Assembly (NCBI RefSeq): GCF_014243395.1
Contig: NZ_JACLCP010000001.1
Span: 1,240,001-1,304,000, forward strand
Direction of reading: 5' to 3'
Origin: Winogradskyella flava
Lineage (GTDB): Bacteria > Bacteroidota > Bacteroidia > Flavobacteriales > Flavobacteriaceae
DNA length: 64,000 nucleotides
How positions within the stretch are numbered: the first letter of the stretch is position 1; each line of letters begins with the position of its first letter. The position numbers and the translations under genes were made by a program. The notes beneath the pieces are model-generated. The model had not been told where the DNA came from, did not search any database, and saw only the letters and a list, made by a program, of their open reading frames with translations. This document shows positions 42,323 through 51,607 of the stretch, piece by piece.

Positions 42323-44263
42323 TTACAACTTTGGTATTTCTGCTTTTAACCTCATAAGTTTTTGATATTCTTCTTCTGAAATAGCTTCGAGGGTTGTTTG
42401 TCTGTTAATTCCAAAAGGTTCTCCAGAAAAAGGTTTTTGATATTCGTGTTCTAGAGAATATCTTAAAACGAAACTTTCCATATCCTTTCGAGTAATTTCA
42501 CCTCTGATATAGTATTCTATCATCAAACTCGCCATTCTGCCTGCAAAGCGACTTCCAAAGTATCCATTTTCTACAAACACGGCAATAGCAATCTTTGGAT
42601 TATCTTTTGGAGCAAACGCTACAAAAATAGAATGGTCCGTTAATTGAGTCTTAACACTGTCAATGATAGCAAAGTTTTCAGCTGTACCTGTTTTACCACA
42701 GATGTCAATACCTTTTACACGCAACATTTCTGCCGTACCCTTGTTATAAACATCAAACATGCCTTGTACAACAGGTTCAAAATGCTCTTTATCTATGGTT
42801 GTACGTTTTGGTGTGGTAAATTTTAAAGGAATTATCTCTCCTTCTATATTCTTGATAATATGAGGTGTGTAATAATATCCTCTATTACCTATTGCTGCAG
42901 CCATATTTGCCAATTGAATTGGAGTGGCCAAGACTTCACCTTGCCCAATGGCATTAGATATTGTAAATGTAGTGTACCATCTGTTTTTACCATAACCTCT
43001 GTCATAAGTTTCGGCTGATGGCACTTTACCCGGTTGTCCAACCGATAAATCATTATTTAAATAATTACCCAGTCCAAAACTCTTAATATGCTTACTCCAA
43101 TTATCCATACCTTCAGCAGGAGAATCATATTTATCTATGATGCGTCTGTAAACATTGGCAAAATAAGCATTGCAAGATTGCGAGACACCTGTATTCATAT
43201 TAACAGGGCTTCTATGCGCATGACATCCCATTTTTCTGTTACCATAGCGATAACCTAGTGAGCAACTAAAGCGCTCATCCTCTGTAACAACTCCCTCTTG
43301 TAGCGCTACCAAAGCGTTGAGTGTTTTAAATGGAGAACCTGGAGGATACATTGCTTGCAAACCTCGATCGAATAAGGGCTTTGCAATACTATCATTATAT
43401 AATTTTGAAAAGTTCTTGGAACGATCTCTACCTACTAATAAATTTGGGTTATATGATGGGCCAGAAATCATAGCCAAAATTTCGCCTGAGCTTGGTTCTA
43501 TAGCAATGATACCGCCACGTTTGTTAGTCATCAACAATTCACCATAAGCTTGAAGCTTTGCATCAATAGTTATGGTGATATCTTTTCCAGGTACAGGTAA
43601 GGTATCTAACTTTCCCTCTTTAAAAGGTTCTATATCTTTATTAAATCTATCTTTTTGAATAAATTTAATTCCTTTGACACCTCTAAGTGTTTTTTCATAA
43701 GTCTGTTCAATGCCTTGCTTACCGATAAGGTCACCAAGTCTGTAATAGGGTTGTTTGGCTATTATGCCACGATTTACTTCCCCGATATCACCTAGCACAT
43801 TGGCACCAATGGTGGTTTGATAAGATCTAAGTGAACGCTTTTGAATATAAAAACCCTCGTACTTTCGCATTTTTTCCTGTAATACTGCATAGTCACTTTT
43901 AGATAACTGTGACACAAATGGCGAGGATAAACGAGGTGAATAATTAGTAGCGCGCTCAAGTTTTTTATCGTAGTCTTCTCTTGTAATTTTTAATAACTGA
44001 CAGAATTCGTTTATCTCCAGAGAATCCATAGGCTCCACTTCCCTAGGTATTACCATAACATCATAAGATGGTTGGTTGGCGACTAGAAGTTTTCCGTTCC
44101 TGTCATACACATAACCACGTTTTGGGTAATTATAAACCTTTCTTATGGCATTATCTTCATAGACATTGTAGTCGTAACCTCCATAAACTTGAAGGTAGAA
44201 CAGACGACCTATAAAAACCAAGCCAACAAGAAGAACAGTAGTTAAGAGTAATAGTTTTCTCAT
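42323..44263 (-). CDS. mrdA: Penicillin-binding protein 2 (elongation transpeptidase)
   Basis: Class B PBP that crosslinks peptidoglycan in the elongasome; acts in the periplasm with RodA. 646 residues: N-terminal membrane helix (3-22), pedestal domain (YPKRGYVYDRNG; GDIGEVNRG), transpeptidase domain with the active-site SxxK at PPGSPFKTLNA (S310, K313), SxN at SQSCNAYF (S363-C-N365) and KTG at GKTGTAEN (524-526). SPFK in place of the common STFK is a normal variation. The start overlaps mreD's stop by 4 bp. Confidence 0.97.
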   Translation of the reverse strand: MRKLLLLTTVLLVGLVFIGRLFYLQVYGGYDYNVYEDNAIRKVYNYPKRGYVYDRNGKLLVANQPSYDVMVIPREVEPMDSLEINEFCQLLKITREDYDKKLERATNYSPRLSSPFVSQLSKSDYAVLQEKMRKYEGFYIQKRSLRSYQTTIGANVLGDIGEVNRGIIAKQPYYRLGDLIGKQGIEQTYEKTLRGVKGIKFIQKDRFNKDIEPFKEGKLDTLPVPGKDITITIDAKLQAYGELLMTNKRGGIIAIEPSSGEILAMISGPSYNPNLLVGRDRSKNFSKLYNDSIAKPLFDRGLQAMYPPGSPFKTLNALVALQEGVVTEDERFSCSLGYRYGNRKMGCHAHRSPVNMNTGVSQSCNAYFANVYRRIIDKYDSPAEGMDNWSKHIKSFGLGNYLNNDLSVGQPGKVPSAETYDRGYGKNRWYTTFTISNAIGQGEVLATPIQLANMAAAIGNRGYYYTPHIIKNIEGEIIPLKFTTPKRTTIDKEHFEPVVQGMFDVYNKGTAEMLRVKGIDICGKTGTAENFAIIDSVKTQLTDHSIFVAFAPKDNPKIAIAVFVENGYFGSRFAGRMASLMIEYYIRGEITRKDMESFVLRYSLEHEYQKPFSGEPFGINRQTTLEAISEEEYQKLMRLKAEIPKL

Positions 44264-44766
44264 TTTTTGTTGCGACTAAATAAAATTATAATCAGTACAC
44301 TGAGTATTATAGTAAAAATACTAGAGAATAACGTCTTTTGTAATATCAAAAGTATGTTTGCCATATTAAAAATCTCAAGCGTAAACAAAATAAAATGATG
44401 AATCAAAGTGCCGAAAGTGATATAAGTTATCAAACTTCCTATTTCAGTATTGCCAAATTTTATGGTTTGGTGCTCGTAAAGCATCCCAAAGGAGGTTTTT
44501 AAAAGTATTGGTCTTGCATAGGCCAAACAAACAGAAGCAGCGGCGTGAACACCTCCAGAATCAGAAAACATATCGACCAGCATACCAAGTAAAAAACTTG
44601 CTAGCAAAAATGCAAGTCTATCGTCTTTTATAGGGAAAAGAAAGATGAATATAATATAGATATACGGATTTATGTAGCCTAGAAAATTGATATTGTTACA
44701 AATAATCACTTGTGCCAAAAGGAGCACTATAAATCGGACGCTATTTAAAATTACTACATTATTCAT
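44260..44766 (-). CDS. mreD: Rod shape-determining protein MreD
   Basis: 168 residues, five or six membrane helices, the normal length. MreD is an inner-membrane protein of the elongasome that binds MreC. The sequence is weakly conserved in general, but FIFLFPIKDDRLAFLLASFLLGMLVDMFSDSGGVHAAAS (recognisable parts LLGMLVDMF and SGGVHAAAS) is diagnostic for the Bacteroidota branch. It overlaps mreC by 8 bp and mrdA by 4 bp, so translation is coupled along the operon. Confidence 0.93.
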   Translation of the reverse strand: MNNVVILNSVRFIVLLLAQVIICNNINFLGYINPYIYIIFIFLFPIKDDRLAFLLASFLLGMLVDMFSDSGGVHAAASVCLAYARPILLKTSFGMLYEHQTIKFGNTEIGSLITYITFGTLIHHFILFTLEIFNMANILLILQKTLFSSIFTIILSVLIIILFSRNKK

Positions 44767-45580
44767 TGCTAGTACTTTCTAAAGCTTTGATTTCGTCTTT
44801 ATCTATATTCTCTAAAATGTAGACTGTTCCAATATTGGTCATGTCATTAAAAAGCTTGACTTGTAAGGTGTTTGTATCTCCTCCAATATCAGTTTTAAAA
44901 CTTTCAACTATACCTACACCAATACCTTTAGGGAATATAGCTGATTCTCCACCTGTTTCAATGGTATCTCCAATCTTGATTGGTGCAAATGTCGATATAT
45001 CCTCTAGTTGGGTATAATGAGGTGATTTTCCATCCCAGGTAAGTGATCCTTTATGATCTGTAGATTTCAACTTTGCGTTGATTCTACTATTACCATTTAA
45101 AATAGAAAGTATTGTGGCATAATTTCCTGAGGTATTATCAATAATACCAACAATCCCTTTTGACGTAATGACTCCAAAATCTTCTTTAATACTGTCATTT
45201 TCACCCTTATTTATGGTGAGGTAATTATTTGATAGAGAATAGCTGTTCTTATAAACCTCTGCTCTTGTAACTTTATATTTGCCGTTAGTATATGTGGAGT
45301 CAATAAAAGAATTTTCAGAAGAAGTATTTAAATTAAAAAGCTGTTCTCTTAAGCGTCTATTTTCCTCAGAAAGAATTTCATTTTCTTTTTCTAAATCGAA
45401 ATAGTCATCTACAGAATTAAAAAGGCCATAAACACCGCCTGTAAGACTATTTGCTGAGTTTATGAATTTACTACGATGATAAGAATGCGATTGTATTGTT
45501 AGCGCTAACGAAATACTAAAGAGCAATAAAAACAACAGAAACGTTTTGTTCTTAATAACAAAATTGATGATTTGTTGCAT
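44759..45580 (-). CDS. mreC: Rod shape-determining protein MreC
   Basis: MreC is a bitopic protein that links MreB, RodA and PBP2 and forms periplasmic filaments. 273 residues: one membrane helix (about 12-30, KTFLLFLLLFSISLALTIQ), a coiled coil (DDYFDLEKENEILSEENRRLREQ) and two beta-barrel-type domains (TINKGENDSIKEDFGVITSKGIVGII; GDTIETGGESAIFPKGIGVGIV, in parts). LPKG/FPKGIPVG-type ending is here FPKGIGVGIVES, as expected for the family. It lies 13 bp after mreB. Confidence 0.96.
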   Translation of the reverse strand: MQQIINFVIKNKTFLLFLLLFSISLALTIQSHSYHRSKFINSANSLTGGVYGLFNSVDDYFDLEKENEILSEENRRLREQLFNLNTSSENSFIDSTYTNGKYKVTRAEVYKNSYSLSNNYLTINKGENDSIKEDFGVITSKGIVGIIDNTSGNYATILSILNGNSRINAKLKSTDHKGSLTWDGKSPHYTQLEDISTFAPIKIGDTIETGGESAIFPKGIGVGIVESFKTDIGGDTNTLQVKLFNDMTNIGTVYILENIDKDEIKALESTSNE

Positions 45581-45593
45581 TATTTACACCTTA

Positions 45594-46622
45594 TTATTTT
45601 ATCAATACGCTTTTGTATTTAGATAAATTCTTAAGCACAATCCCTGTACCTCTTACAACAGCTCTCAATGGGTCTTCCGCAATATATACCGGCAAGTCTG
45701 TTTTTTGGGAGAGACGCTTGTCCAGTCCTCTTAGCATAGATCCACCGCCTGCAAGATAGATTCCTGTATTGTAAATATCCGCTGCTAATTCGGGAGGTGT
45801 TTGAGATAACGTTTCCATCACAGAATCTTCAATTCGAAGTATAGACTTATCTAGTGCTTTTGCGATTTCACGATAAGAAATATTGACCTGTTTTGGCTTT
45901 CCAGTTAATAAGTCACGCCCTTGAACGCTCATATCTTCTGGAGGCAATTCTAAATCTTCAGTGGCAGCACCAATCTGGATTTTGATTTTTTCAGCTGTTC
46001 TATCACCAACGTAGAGATTGTGTTGAGTACGCATGTAGTAAATTATATCATTGGTAAATACATCACCAGCAACTTTTACGGATTTATCACATACAATACC
46101 TCCAAGTGCAATTACTGCAATTTCTGTCGTTCCACCGCCAATATCTACGATCATGTTTCCTTTAGGTTGCATAATATCCACACCAATACCGATTGCCGCT
46201 GCCATTGGTTCGTGAATTAAGTAAACCTCTTTACCATTAACGCGCTCACAAGATTCTTTTACCGCACGCATCTCAACTTCTGTGATTCCGGATGGAATAC
46301 AAACCACCATTCTTAAAGCAGGATTAAAGAATTTTTTCTTCAATGCAGGAATATTCTTAATGAACAAACTTATCATTTGTTCAGAAGCATCAAAATCTGC
46401 TATTACACCGTCTTTTAAGGGACGAATTGTTTTGATATTCTCATGCGTTTTTCCTTGCATCATATTGGCTTCCTTGCCAACTGCTATTATTTTTCCGCTT
46501 ATGCGGTCTCTTGCTACTATAGAAGGGTTGTCAACTACAACTTTATCGTTGTGTATGATTAAAGTGTTTGCGGTTCCTAAATCTATGGCTATTTCTTCGG
46601 TTAGGAAATCAAAAAATCCCAT
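45594..46622 (-). CDS. mreB: Rod shape-determining actin MreB
   Basis: Bacterial actin that organises cell-wall elongation along the inner membrane. 342 residues. N-terminal amphipathic start MGFFDFLTEEIAIDLGTANTLI, phosphate-1 region DLGTANT (14-20), phosphate-2 region MIVDIGGGTTEIAVIALGGI, adenosine region IYLAGGGSMLRGLDKRL, and VREPLMAA-type hinge here LIHEPMAAAIGIGV. First gene of the elongasome operon. purH lies upstream in the same direction with a 169-bp gap that shows no clear -7 box, so mre transcription could partly depend on a promoter I do not recognise or on read-through. Confidence 0.97.
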   Translation of the reverse strand: MGFFDFLTEEIAIDLGTANTLIIHNDKVVVDNPSIVARDRISGKIIAVGKEANMMQGKTHENIKTIRPLKDGVIADFDASEQMISLFIKNIPALKKKFFNPALRMVVCIPSGITEVEMRAVKESCERVNGKEVYLIHEPMAAAIGIGVDIMQPKGNMIVDIGGGTTEIAVIALGGIVCDKSVKVAGDVFTNDIIYYMRTQHNLYVGDRTAEKIKIQIGAATEDLELPPEDMSVQGRDLLTGKPKQVNISYREIAKALDKSILRIEDSVMETLSQTPPELAADIYNTGIYLAGGGSMLRGLDKRLSQKTDLPVYIAEDPLRAVVRGTGIVLKNLSKYKSVLIK

Positions 46623-46791
46623 GTGCTATTCTAATATTATTTGGGTTACTCTCGTCAATTTTTATGACTAAGCGTAAATGTAATAAATTATACGTTATTT
46701 ATATACTTATAGACGTTTTCTTATATCTTTTTTATTAAGTCGATTTATAAATCTCTTAAATAGATAAAAAAGACAACACTGCTTTCAGGAT

Positions 46792-48321
46792 TTAATGCTT
46801 AAAATGACGTGTGCCTGTGAATACCATCGCAACATTATTCTCATTGCAATAGTTGATACTTAGTTCGTCTTTTATAGAGCCTCCAGGTTGAATCACGGCA
46901 GTAATGCCAGCATTTTTGGCAATTTCAACACAGTCTGGAAATGGAAAAAATGCATCGCTTGCCATTGCTGCGCCGTCCAAATCAAAATTAAAAGACTTTG
47001 CTTTATGAATGGCTTGATTTAGAGCATCTACACGACTCGTTTGCCCAGTTCCACTTGCGCAAAGTTGTTTGTTCTTTGCTAGAACTATAGTATTGGATTT
47101 GGTATGTTTACACAATTTTGAAGCAAATATTAAATCCTCAAGTTCGCTCTGAGTAGGTGATGTTTTAGTTATGGTTTTTAAATCGTCTAGACTATCCGTT
47201 TTGGCATCACGCTCTTGTACTAACGCTCCATTTAGACATGTTCTTACTGTAGTTTTTGGTAGTTCGACATCATGAAGAATTAATAGTATTCTATTCTTCT
47301 TACCTTTTAATATGTCTAGAGCTTCATCACTAAAGGAAGGTGCGATAACAACTTCGCAGAATAGTTTATGAATTTCGCCAGCAGTGGCTTCGTCAATTTC
47401 TGTATTGGAAATTAAAATACCGCCAAATGCCGAGACAGGATCACCAGCCAAAGCATCTACATACGCTTGATGAACGGTGTCTCGCTGCGCAAAACCACAA
47501 GCATTGTTATGCTTTAAAATGGCAAAAGTAGGAGCTTCACCCTTGAATTCAAGAATAAGATTTACCGCTGCGTCAACATCCAACAAATTGTTATAGCTCA
47601 ATTCTTTTCCATGAAGTTTGGTGAACATGGCTTCAAAATCACCGAAGAAAAACCCTTTCTGATGTGGGTTTTCACCATAACGTAACACTTTACCATTAGT
47701 CTCGCTGATTTTTAAAGTAGGATGGTCGTGATTTTTGTTGAAGTAGTTAAATATCGCAGTATCATAATGAGATGATACATTAAAGGCTTTTGCAGCAAAT
47801 CGTTTTCTATCGTCTTCGGATGTTTCACCATTTTTGGCTTCTAACAATTCAAGAAACTCTGAATAATCATCAACAGAAGATACACAAGTAACGTCTGCAT
47901 AATTTTTAGCAGCTGCTCTTATCAATGAAATGCCACCTATATCAATTTTTTCAATAATATCTTGGTTGCTTGCTCCAGACGCAACTGTCTTTTCAAAAGG
48001 GTAAAGATCAACAATAACTAAATCGATTTGAGGAATTTCAAATTCAGCCAACTCAGCAACATCACCATCATGATTTTGACGATTTAAAATACCACCAAAA
48101 ACTTTTGGGTGAAGTGTTTTGACACGTCCACCAAGAATCGAAGGATAAGAAGTAACATCCTCAACAGGGACGACATCAATGCCTAAATCTTTTATAAATT
48201 TTTCGGTCCCACCAGTAGAATAGATGGTGACATTTAAATCGTTGAGTTTTTTAACGATTGGTGCTAATCCATCCTTACTAAAAACTGAAATTAGTGCAGA
48301 TGAAATGGTTTTGTTGCTCAT
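46792..48321 (-). CDS. purH: Bifunctional AICAR formyltransferase/IMP cyclohydrolase
   Basis: Performs the last two steps of de novo IMP synthesis in the cytoplasm. 509 residues from ATG 48321; the earlier in-frame ATG at 48351 lies within the -7 box (48349-48356). The N-terminal MGS-like IMP cyclohydrolase domain has SALISVFSKDGLAPI, YSTGGTEKF and GGRVKTLHPKVFGGIL; the C-terminal AICAR formyltransferase domain has LRYGENPHQKGFFFG, ILKHNNACGFAQ and the Asp-His region of DAFFPFPDCVEIA with GGSIKDE. Normal length for the family. Confidence 0.97.
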   Translation of the reverse strand: MSNKTISSALISVFSKDGLAPIVKKLNDLNVTIYSTGGTEKFIKDLGIDVVPVEDVTSYPSILGGRVKTLHPKVFGGILNRQNHDGDVAELAEFEIPQIDLVIVDLYPFEKTVASGASNQDIIEKIDIGGISLIRAAAKNYADVTCVSSVDDYSEFLELLEAKNGETSEDDRKRFAAKAFNVSSHYDTAIFNYFNKNHDHPTLKISETNGKVLRYGENPHQKGFFFGDFEAMFTKLHGKELSYNNLLDVDAAVNLILEFKGEAPTFAILKHNNACGFAQRDTVHQAYVDALAGDPVSAFGGILISNTEIDEATAGEIHKLFCEVVIAPSFSDEALDILKGKKNRILLILHDVELPKTTVRTCLNGALVQERDAKTDSLDDLKTITKTSPTQSELEDLIFASKLCKHTKSNTIVLAKNKQLCASGTGQTSRVDALNQAIHKAKSFNFDLDGAAMASDAFFPFPDCVEIAKNAGITAVIQPGGSIKDELSINYCNENNVAMVFTGTRHFKH

Positions 48322-48348
48322 AATGTTGTGTTGTGATTTTTGATGTTG

Positions 48349-48356
48349 CAAAAATA
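48349..48356 (-). promoter_or_regulatory. -7 promoter box for purH
   Basis: The minus strand reads TATTTTTG followed by CAACATC, an exact TAnnTTTG match 27 bp before the ATG at 48321. It supports the shorter PurH start. Confidence 0.65.
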
Positions 48357-48466
48357 AACATAATCAATAGTAAAACATGTGAAGCAAAACCAGTTTATTC
48401 AAGTTTTTTGTAACAATAAATTGTTGAAAACGTCCTATCTTTAAAATGTTTTAAAACAACCAATTC

Positions 48467-49720
48467 ATGCTTGTCTATTTAAGAGTATTTAAAGAGAGTT
48501 TTTCTTTTGCATTAAATGCGTTAAGGAATAATAAACTAAGAACATTCTTATCATTATTGGGCGTAACGGTTGGTATCTTTTCAATTATAGCTGTATTGGC
48601 AGCTGTAGATTCGTTAGATAGGAATATAAAAGATAGTTTATCTGGTTTAGATAAGAATACCATTTATATATCTAAATACTCATTCGGACCTACAGAGGTG
48701 CCTCGTTGGAAACGTGATAATTTCCCTCAAACGGATTATGACGATTATGAATTCATAAAACGAAATGTCCCAGATATTGCGGCATCGGCATATGTTATTT
48801 TTGGTGGAAACGAAACGGTAAGATACCAGGCAGAAACTGTTTCTGGCGTTAATGTTACTCCAGTATCCAACGAAATTTACGAGATTGAAGACTTTAAAGT
48901 AGAAAAGGGAAGATTCTATTCTGAATTAGAGTCTGAAACGGGTGCACCAGTTATAGTTTTAGGAGCAGACTTGGCTGAAAGTCTTTTCGATAATTCCAAT
49001 CCAATTGGTAAACAAATTAGAGTTTATGGAAGGAAACTAACGGTTATAGGCGTCCTTAAAAAGCTTGGCTCGGGTCTAGGAGATTCACCAGATGGAAGAG
49101 CTTATGTGCCCGCAAATTTCGTCAGACGCTTTAGGAATGGTGGTGTAGATGGATTGCCAGGAGCTGTAATAATTAAACCTGAAAAAGATGTTGATATTGG
49201 TGGTTTTGAAAATGTTCTGAAACAAAAGTTCAGAGCTTTTCGAGGGCTTAAAGCAGATGAAGATGATGATTTTTTTGTTAACAAAATTGCTGGTTTGGTG
49301 TCATTTGTTGATAGTATTATATCTATGCTAAATGGTGTGGGTTGGGTCATTAGTGGCTTTTCTTTACTTGTAGGCGGTTTTGGCATTGCCAATATTATGT
49401 TTGTAAGTGTAAAAGAACGTACGAATCTTATCGGTATTCAAAAATCCCTAGGTGCGAAAAAAAGATTTATTTTATTTCAGTTTTTGTTTGAGGCTACAAT
49501 ATTAGCAGTGGTTGGCGGCTTGGTTGGTTTGCTACTTGTTTGGATTATATCGATGGTAATGAATGGAATAGTAGGGGAAAGTTTTGAATTTGTACTTTCT
49601 TTTGGAAATATGTTCTTAGGATTTTTCTTGTCAACAATTATTGGGTTACTATCAGGTGTTATTCCTGCAATTTCTGCATCCAAATTAGATCCTGTTGAAG
49701 CCATTAGAACAGGTATGTAA
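48467..49720 (+). CDS. MacB-type ABC transporter permease, copy 1
   Basis: 417 residues: helix 1 (about 20-42, LSLLGVTVGIFSIIAVLAAVDS), a MacB periplasmic core domain (about 43-275) with GRFYSELESETGAPVIVLGADLAESLF-type segment, and the FtsX domain with three helices at the C-terminus (VGGFGIANIMFVSVKERTNLIGIQKSLGAKKRFILFQFLFEA, read in parts; ending ISASKLDPVEAIRTGM). This is a permease without its own ATPase; no ABC ATPase gene is near. Members of the family export macrolides, lipoproteins or other envelope molecules. It is a close paralogue of the next gene. Confidence 0.95.
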   Translation: MLVYLRVFKESFSFALNALRNNKLRTFLSLLGVTVGIFSIIAVLAAVDSLDRNIKDSLSGLDKNTIYISKYSFGPTEVPRWKRDNFPQTDYDDYEFIKRNVPDIAASAYVIFGGNETVRYQAETVSGVNVTPVSNEIYEIEDFKVEKGRFYSELESETGAPVIVLGADLAESLFDNSNPIGKQIRVYGRKLTVIGVLKKLGSGLGDSPDGRAYVPANFVRRFRNGGVDGLPGAVIIKPEKDVDIGGFENVLKQKFRAFRGLKADEDDDFFVNKIAGLVSFVDSIISMLNGVGWVISGFSLLVGGFGIANIMFVSVKERTNLIGIQKSLGAKKRFILFQFLFEATILAVVGGLVGLLLVWIISMVMNGIVGESFEFVLSFGNMFLGFFLSTIIGLLSGVIPAISASKLDPVEAIRTGM

Positions 49721-49803
49721 TAGTCCATAATACATTTAAGCTTTTTGTAACATCTTATTATTTAAAAGCCAGTATATTTAGATATTCGAAATATTGGCTA
49801 AAA

Positions 49804-51057
49804 ATGGTTTTATATCTACGTTTATTTAAAGAGAGTTTTTCATTTGCATTTAATGCGCTGCGTAATAATAAACTTAGAACGTTTTTGTCCTTATTAGGCG
49901 TAACCATTGGTATATTCTCCATTATAGCAGTTCTTGCCGCTGTAGATTCCTTGGATAAACAGATTAAATCACAACTAAGTTCTTTGGACAGCAATACGAT
50001 GTACGTTGCTAATATCTCTTTTGGACCTACCGAAGTTCCAAGATGGACTTACGAAACATTTGATGAAATTTCTTATAACGAGTATAAGTATCTTAAAGCT
50101 GGACTCAATGGCGCAGAACATGTTGCTTTCCAATTATTTGTAAGACCTGAAAATATTAGGTATGAATCTGAATTGATTAGTGGTGTTAATACTGTTGTGG
50201 TATCAAAAGAGTTCACGGATATTCAAGTATTGGAGTTTGAAAAAGGGCGTTTTTATAATGAATCTGAATCTAATGCCGGAAAACCTGTGGTGGTCATCGG
50301 TTCTAAAATTGCAGAGTCTCTATTTGGTAATTTAGAGCCTATTGGAAAAAAAGTGCGTATTTATGGGCAAAAATTCACGGTTATTGGTGTGGTGAAGAAA
50401 GAAGGCTCAGGACTGTTTGGAGACAGTAATGACGTGTCTATGTTTTTACCCGCAAATTATGTAAGAAACAGATATGGTGATAACAACAGGAACTTTAAAA
50501 ATATTGTAATCATAAAGCCAAAAGCAGATGTGGATATAAGTGGTCTAAAAGCTGAGGTCACTCAAATTTTGCGCAATAAACGAGGTATAAAACCAGATGG
50601 CATAAATTCATTTTTTATAAATATTATCTCGGGATTAAAAGATGCCATAGATGGAATTATTGGTACACTTAATTTGGTAGGTTGGGTTATAAGCGGCTTT
50701 TCATTATTAGTTGGAGGCTTTGGTATCGCTAATATCATGTTTGTAAGCGTGAAAGAACGTACTAATCTTATTGGTATTCAAAAATCTTTGGGTGCCAAGA
50801 ATAGGTTTATATTGTTTCAATTTTTATTTGAAGCTGTTATTCTTGCTATAGTTGGCGGTGTAATAGGGTTACTGCTAGTTTGGGTAATAGCTAAAATAAT
50901 GAATGGTGTTGTAGAAGATTTTGAGTTTGTACTTTCTTTTGGTAATATGTTCCTTGGCTTTGTACTATCTACATTTATTGGCCTCATTTCTGGAGTGATA
51001 CCTGCGATTTCTGCATCAAAATTAGATCCGGTCGAGGCTATAAGAACAGGAATGTAG
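49804..51057 (+). CDS. MacB-type ABC transporter permease, copy 2
   Basis: 417 residues, the same length as copy 1 (48467-49720), with near-identical ends (LNNKLRTFLSLLGVT at the start, ASKLDPVEAIRTGM at the end) and a much more divergent periplasmic core (about 45-275). The FtsX-domain helices are almost unchanged. This pattern of conserved membrane part and diverged periplasmic part suggests a tandem duplication followed by specialisation of the ligand-facing domain, or a heterodimer of two half-permeases. 83 bp separate the copies, so co-transcription is likely. Convergent with the GAF gene, 1 bp apart. Confidence 0.95.
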   Translation: MVLYLRLFKESFSFAFNALRNNKLRTFLSLLGVTIGIFSIIAVLAAVDSLDKQIKSQLSSLDSNTMYVANISFGPTEVPRWTYETFDEISYNEYKYLKAGLNGAEHVAFQLFVRPENIRYESELISGVNTVVVSKEFTDIQVLEFEKGRFYNESESNAGKPVVVIGSKIAESLFGNLEPIGKKVRIYGQKFTVIGVVKKEGSGLFGDSNDVSMFLPANYVRNRYGDNNRNFKNIVIIKPKADVDISGLKAEVTQILRNKRGIKPDGINSFFINIISGLKDAIDGIIGTLNLVGWVISGFSLLVGGFGIANIMFVSVKERTNLIGIQKSLGAKNRFILFQFLFEAVILAIVGGVIGLLLVWVIAKIMNGVVEDFEFVLSFGNMFLGFVLSTFIGLISGVIPAISASKLDPVEAIRTGM

Positions 51058-51058
51058 A

Positions 51059-51514
51059 CTATAATAGTTTAGCAACTTCTTTACAAACAAATTCTAAAAA
51101 GCGCTCATCATCTACCGAGAAAGGATCTGGAGTATTGGAATCGATATCGATTTGACCAATATTTTCACCATTAACAAAAATAGGAATAACAATTTCCGCT
51201 TTAACTGTTATGCTACAGGCAATATAGTTATCCTGAGCAGAGACATCTGGTACCACAAAATTTTGATTGCTTACCGCCACCTGCCCACAAATGCCTTTTC
51301 CAAATGGAATAATTGTATGGTCTGTAGGTTCACCTACATAAGGTCCTAGCTTAAGTTCTTGTTTATCGCCATTTTTAAAATAGAACCCTACCCAATTATA
51401 GTAGTCAATACTACTTTCTAAAATGGTACAAATTTCTTGAATACGCTCGTCTTTACTCAAATGGTCTTGAGAGATTATGTGTTTTATTTTAGGTTTAAGG
51501 GTTTCAAATTTCAT
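51059..51514 (-). CDS. GAF-domain protein, probable free methionine-(R)-sulfoxide reductase
   Basis: 151 residues from ATG 51514 (the upstream ATG at 51553 gives a non-family extension). One GAF domain covers nearly all of it: YNWVGFYFKNGD, LGPYVGEPTDHTIIPFGKGICGQVAV, then IACSITVKAEIVIPIFVNGENIGQIDIDS (in parts). In the fRMsR family, Cys118 (E. coli numbering) is catalytic with Cys94 and Cys84 as resolving residues; C100 and C76 here have the same 24-residue spacing as 118 and 94, and a Cys84 equivalent is not seen (His at that place). The role is repair of oxidised free methionine, as inference. Confidence 0.87.
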   Translation of the reverse strand: MKFETLKPKIKHIISQDHLSKDERIQEICTILESSIDYYNWVGFYFKNGDKQELKLGPYVGEPTDHTIIPFGKGICGQVAVSNQNFVVPDVSAQDNYIACSITVKAEIVIPIFVNGENIGQIDIDSNTPDPFSVDDERFLEFVCKEVAKLL

Positions 51515-51579
51515 AGTGAATAAACTTTTGGTAAAAGTATTTAAAACATTCAATTTTAAATTAGGGTTTTCATAAATTT

Positions 51580-51602
51580 AACAGCAAACTAACATTGCTG
51601 TT
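51580..51602. other. Hairpin in the divergent spacer before xrtF
   Basis: An 8-bp perfect stem AACAGCAA / TTGCTGTT with a 7-nt loop, followed by TTATT on the plus strand. It lies between the divergent GAF and xrtF genes, 5 bp before the proposed xrtF start. It overlaps a -7-like TAACATTG (51590-51597). Operator, attenuator or accidental: not decidable. Confidence 0.35.
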
Positions 51603-51607
51603 TTATT

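Noticed and set aside
48322..48351. PurH start at 48351
   Set aside because: The codon lies inside the -7 promoter box; 48321 matches the family N-terminus.
48467..51057. Long DNA repeats suggesting a mobile element
   Set aside because: The similarity is confined to the coding sequence of two paralogous permease genes; no inverted ends or transposase.
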